The translations under genes were made by a program, and so were the position numbers. A stretch of 64,000 nucleotides of DNA from Lepisosteus oculatus. Lineage: Eukaryota; Chordata; Actinopteri; Semionotiformes; Lepisosteidae. The notes under the pieces are model-generated. The model searched no databases. It was not told where the DNA came from and was given only the letters and a program-made list of their open reading frames with translations. Of the stretch, positions 61,665 to 64,000 are shown piece by piece (the stretch's first letter is position 1; each line of letters opens with the position of its first letter). The stretch is from positions 5,218,001-5,282,000 of the forward strand of contig NC_090723.1 of assembly GCF_040954835.1 (NCBI RefSeq), written 5' to 3'.

Positions 61665-63694
61665 ATGAACCTGTACAGCTATCAGGAGGAGGTGGTCCAG
61701 ATGGCTCTGGAGGGAAAGAACATTATCATATGGCTCCCCACTGGAGGGGGGAAGACCAGGGCGGCGGTGTATGTGACCAAGAGACACCTGCAGACAAAGC
61801 CCAGGGGGAAGGTGGCTGTCCTGGTCAACAAGGTAAGGCCCCAATCTGCCATGTTTGAGAACCATGGATCCAGCTGAACAAACAGGCGTGCTGCGCTGAG
61901 CAGCGTTGTCAGTGAAGCTCTGTTTACCTTACCTGCAGTCGGTAACTTTGACTTGAAAGAAGACTGAATGTGATATAAAATAGATTATCATGGAAACTAG
62001 TTTAAGCACTTAGAGGTATAAATCAGAAGTCTGTTATGGAAAGAGGGGGAGTGTTTCAAATGCAGCACAGATCTACAGCAGTAGATCGGATTTAAACTGA
62101 AGTGTTAACAGCCTGGTTGTTGTAATGTGAATACGACTTCATTTCGTTGGAAAAAATGAGGGATAATTTGGATTAAATGGGCAATCATCCGAATTTAATA
62201 CTGTTTTTTCAGCATGTCACTGGGATAATTAGTGCTCAGATTTATTTTAGGAAGAGTAAAATACTGTACTGTACGTGGACAACAAATACTTTGTTAGCAG
62301 CCTCTGGAGTTCTCATGATTGTAAGGTCCATTGTTAACACAGAACATGTCAGCTGTGCTCTTTCAATGCCAGGGAAACGGAACCTGTCCCAAATCCCACA
62401 TCTTTCCCTTTGGTGCAGGTGCACCTGGTGGACCAGCATTACAACAAGGAATTCCGGCCTTTCCTGGGGAATTCCTACGCCATCGCGCACATCAGCGGAG
62501 ACTCCGACCAGAAGGATTTCTTTGCCAAAGTGGTGCAGGACAATGACATCATCATCTGCACAGCCCAGATCCTGGAGAACGCCCTGAAGAACACGGAGGA
62601 GGAGAAGCATGTGAATCTCACAGGTACAGCGTTTAGCTCGGCAACAGGTAGTTGGAATGTCCTCAGGTGCCCAGAAACAGCAGCTGATCTTCATTTGATC
62701 AGTGTTCAGCATCTTAAACAAGGTGGCAGACAGACCAGCCAATAAAGTCTGCACCTAGAAAGGTGTTTCCCAACAAAAGTTTTCAGAATAGTTAAATTTT
62801 TGTTTTGAACCAGTGCAGCAGCATGCAGCTCAATAAAAGGAACAAGCACAATGAAGGCAGCAGTCATGTGTCTTATCGCAGAATCTTATAAGATTTCCCA
62901 GGAACATGTTTTAGAGGTTGATCTGTAAACATCAAGTAATCTAGGATTATACTTAATGTGTTGAGGACCTTTCTGGACGGTCAACACGCTTTACAGGGGT
63001 GATGTGCAGCCCCACCTGCATGATGTAACAACAGCCAGACTGCACCAGTCCTCTCCCCACACACCAGCTCTCAGTGGGGAGGAGAACAGAGTGATAAAGT
63101 CAGTTCATAAATGGGGATTATTAGGAGGCCATGATTGGTAATGGCCATTGGGAAAGTTGGCCAGGACACCGGGGTTACACCCCTACTCTTTTCGAGCAAC
63201 GTCCTGGGATTTTTAATAACCACAGAGAGTCAGGACCTCATCAGAAGTAAGGGTGCCTTTTTACAGTAGAGTGTCCCCATCACTATACTGGAACAGTAGG
63301 ATTCACACAGACCGCAGGGTGAACACCCCCTACTGGCCCCACTAACACCTCTTCCAGCAGCAACCTTAGCTTTCCCAGTATAATGTATACCTAGAAGAGC
63401 ATGTCAATTCCTGTCATTTCTAGTGTGCAATGACCTGCCTGGCTCCTCTGAGAGACCCAGAGTACCATGAGCCCCCCTAACCTTGCCCTCTTCCCTGTGG
63501 CAGACTTCACGCTCCTCATCTTCGACGAGTGCCACCACACCCACAAGGATGCTGTGTACAATAAGATCATGGAGTGCTTCCTCGCCATGAAGCTGCAGAG
63601 GCAGGGGGACTTGCCTCAGGTGCTCGGTCTCACTGCCTCCCCAGGGACCGGAGGGGCCAAGACCTTTGAGGGAGCCATGGAGCACGTGCTGCAG
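61665..63694 (+). CDS. DHX58: DHX58 / LGP2 RNA helicase, N-terminal exons (runs off window)
   Basis: RIG-I-like receptor family DExD/H-box helicase that binds viral double-stranded RNA in the cytosol and modulates RIG-I and MDA5 signalling. Coding exons are 61665-61832, 62419-62623 and 63504-63694, giving 188 residues with clean phases. The protein starts [10 protein letters not shown] directly at the helicase domain with no CARD, which separates LGP2 from RIG-I and MDA5. Walker A is WLPTGGGKT with Lys30, the same residue number as in human LGP2. Motif II is DECHH at 132-136 and motif III region is LTASPGTGG. Helicase domain 2 and the C-terminal RNA-binding domain lie beyond the right edge. 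The end of exon 3 is uncertain: coding-like sequence (VCASPDT) continues past the donor GTCTGT until a TGA at 63728-63730. Confidence 0.92.
62965..63385 (-). repeat. 5S-derived SINE (family B), minus copy
   Basis: The plus strand shows the reverse complement of family B: AGCTCTCAGTGGGGAGGAGA, GGGGATTATTAGGAGGCCAT, GGGATTTTTAATAACCACAG and GAACACCCCCTACTGGCCCC (CTCF-like on the minus strand). The 5S-like head is cut off at CAACCTTAGCTTTCCCAGTA. It lies in DHX58 intron 2 (between coding exons 2 and 3). Confidence 0.85.
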
Positions 63695-64000
63695 GTCTGT
63701 GCCTCTCCTGACACCCGGACCCTCTCCTGAACACAGGCTTGCCGGAGTGCACTTGCCCTGAATCGCACCGACAGAAAGAGAAGCTCCCAAATTCAAAGTG
63801 CGATGCACATGGGAATCCTCGTGCACAAGCGCACACACGGACATTGGCCCCAGACAGATGCACCGCACCTGTTGTGTGTGCATCACACACCGAGCTGTGC
63901 AGCTAGTGAGACAGATTCAGAAGCAGGAAACATCGGCACAGAAGACATGGGTCTGTACACATCTGGAGCAAATTGCCCAGCTATGTTTGTCTCTTTAAGG

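Overview
The window is vertebrate nuclear DNA, most likely from a ray-finned fish. Spliced genes have GT-AG introns, there are long AT-rich intergenic stretches, and several interspersed repeat families are present. These include a tRNA-derived SINE, a 5S-rRNA-derived SINE, decayed CR1/L2-like LINE pieces and a Tigger/pogo DNA transposon. A non-teleost such as a gar-like holostean would fit the unduplicated, human-like gene order, but this is inference; no species is provable from the sequence.

Four protein-coding genes lie in the same (+) orientation. (1) The last four coding exons of KCNH4, an ELK-type voltage-gated potassium channel, run from 785 to 5819. (2) Complete RAB5C, an early-endosome Rab GTPase of 216 residues, has coding exons from 33473 to 39780 and a probable noncoding first exon near 18.2-18.3 kb. 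(3) Complete KAT2A/GCN5, a histone acetyltransferase of 801 residues in 18 coding exons, runs from 42471 to 56798. (4) The first three coding exons of DHX58/LGP2, a RIG-I-like RNA helicase and innate immune regulator, start at 61665 and run off the right edge. This is the order of the human 17q21 block (KCNH4-RAB5C-KAT2A-DHX58, there on the minus strand). The mammalian HSPB9 locus between RAB5C and KAT2A was not seen.

Non-coding layout: 5820 to about 18000 is KCNH4 3' UTR plus intergenic DNA with a minisatellite and SINE pieces. About 18000-18320 is a TATA-less promoter with ZNF143-like, inverted CCAAT and ETS motifs. A 15-kb first intron of RAB5C follows, full of repeat debris. A second promoter with ZNF143-like, NRF1-like and YY1-like motifs precedes KAT2A. 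The DHX58 start region carries a close match to an interferon-stimulated response element just upstream of a TATA-like box and a noncoding first exon.

The genes do not form a pathway; they are housekeeping or neuronal neighbours in a conserved synteny block, with one interferon-response gene. The most interesting non-gene structures are the 5S-derived SINE family, some copies of which carry a CTCF-like core; a 916-bp internally deleted Tigger element in KAT2A intron 4 that keeps a transposase C-terminus; and RAB5C intron 4, which is stop-free and a multiple of three long.
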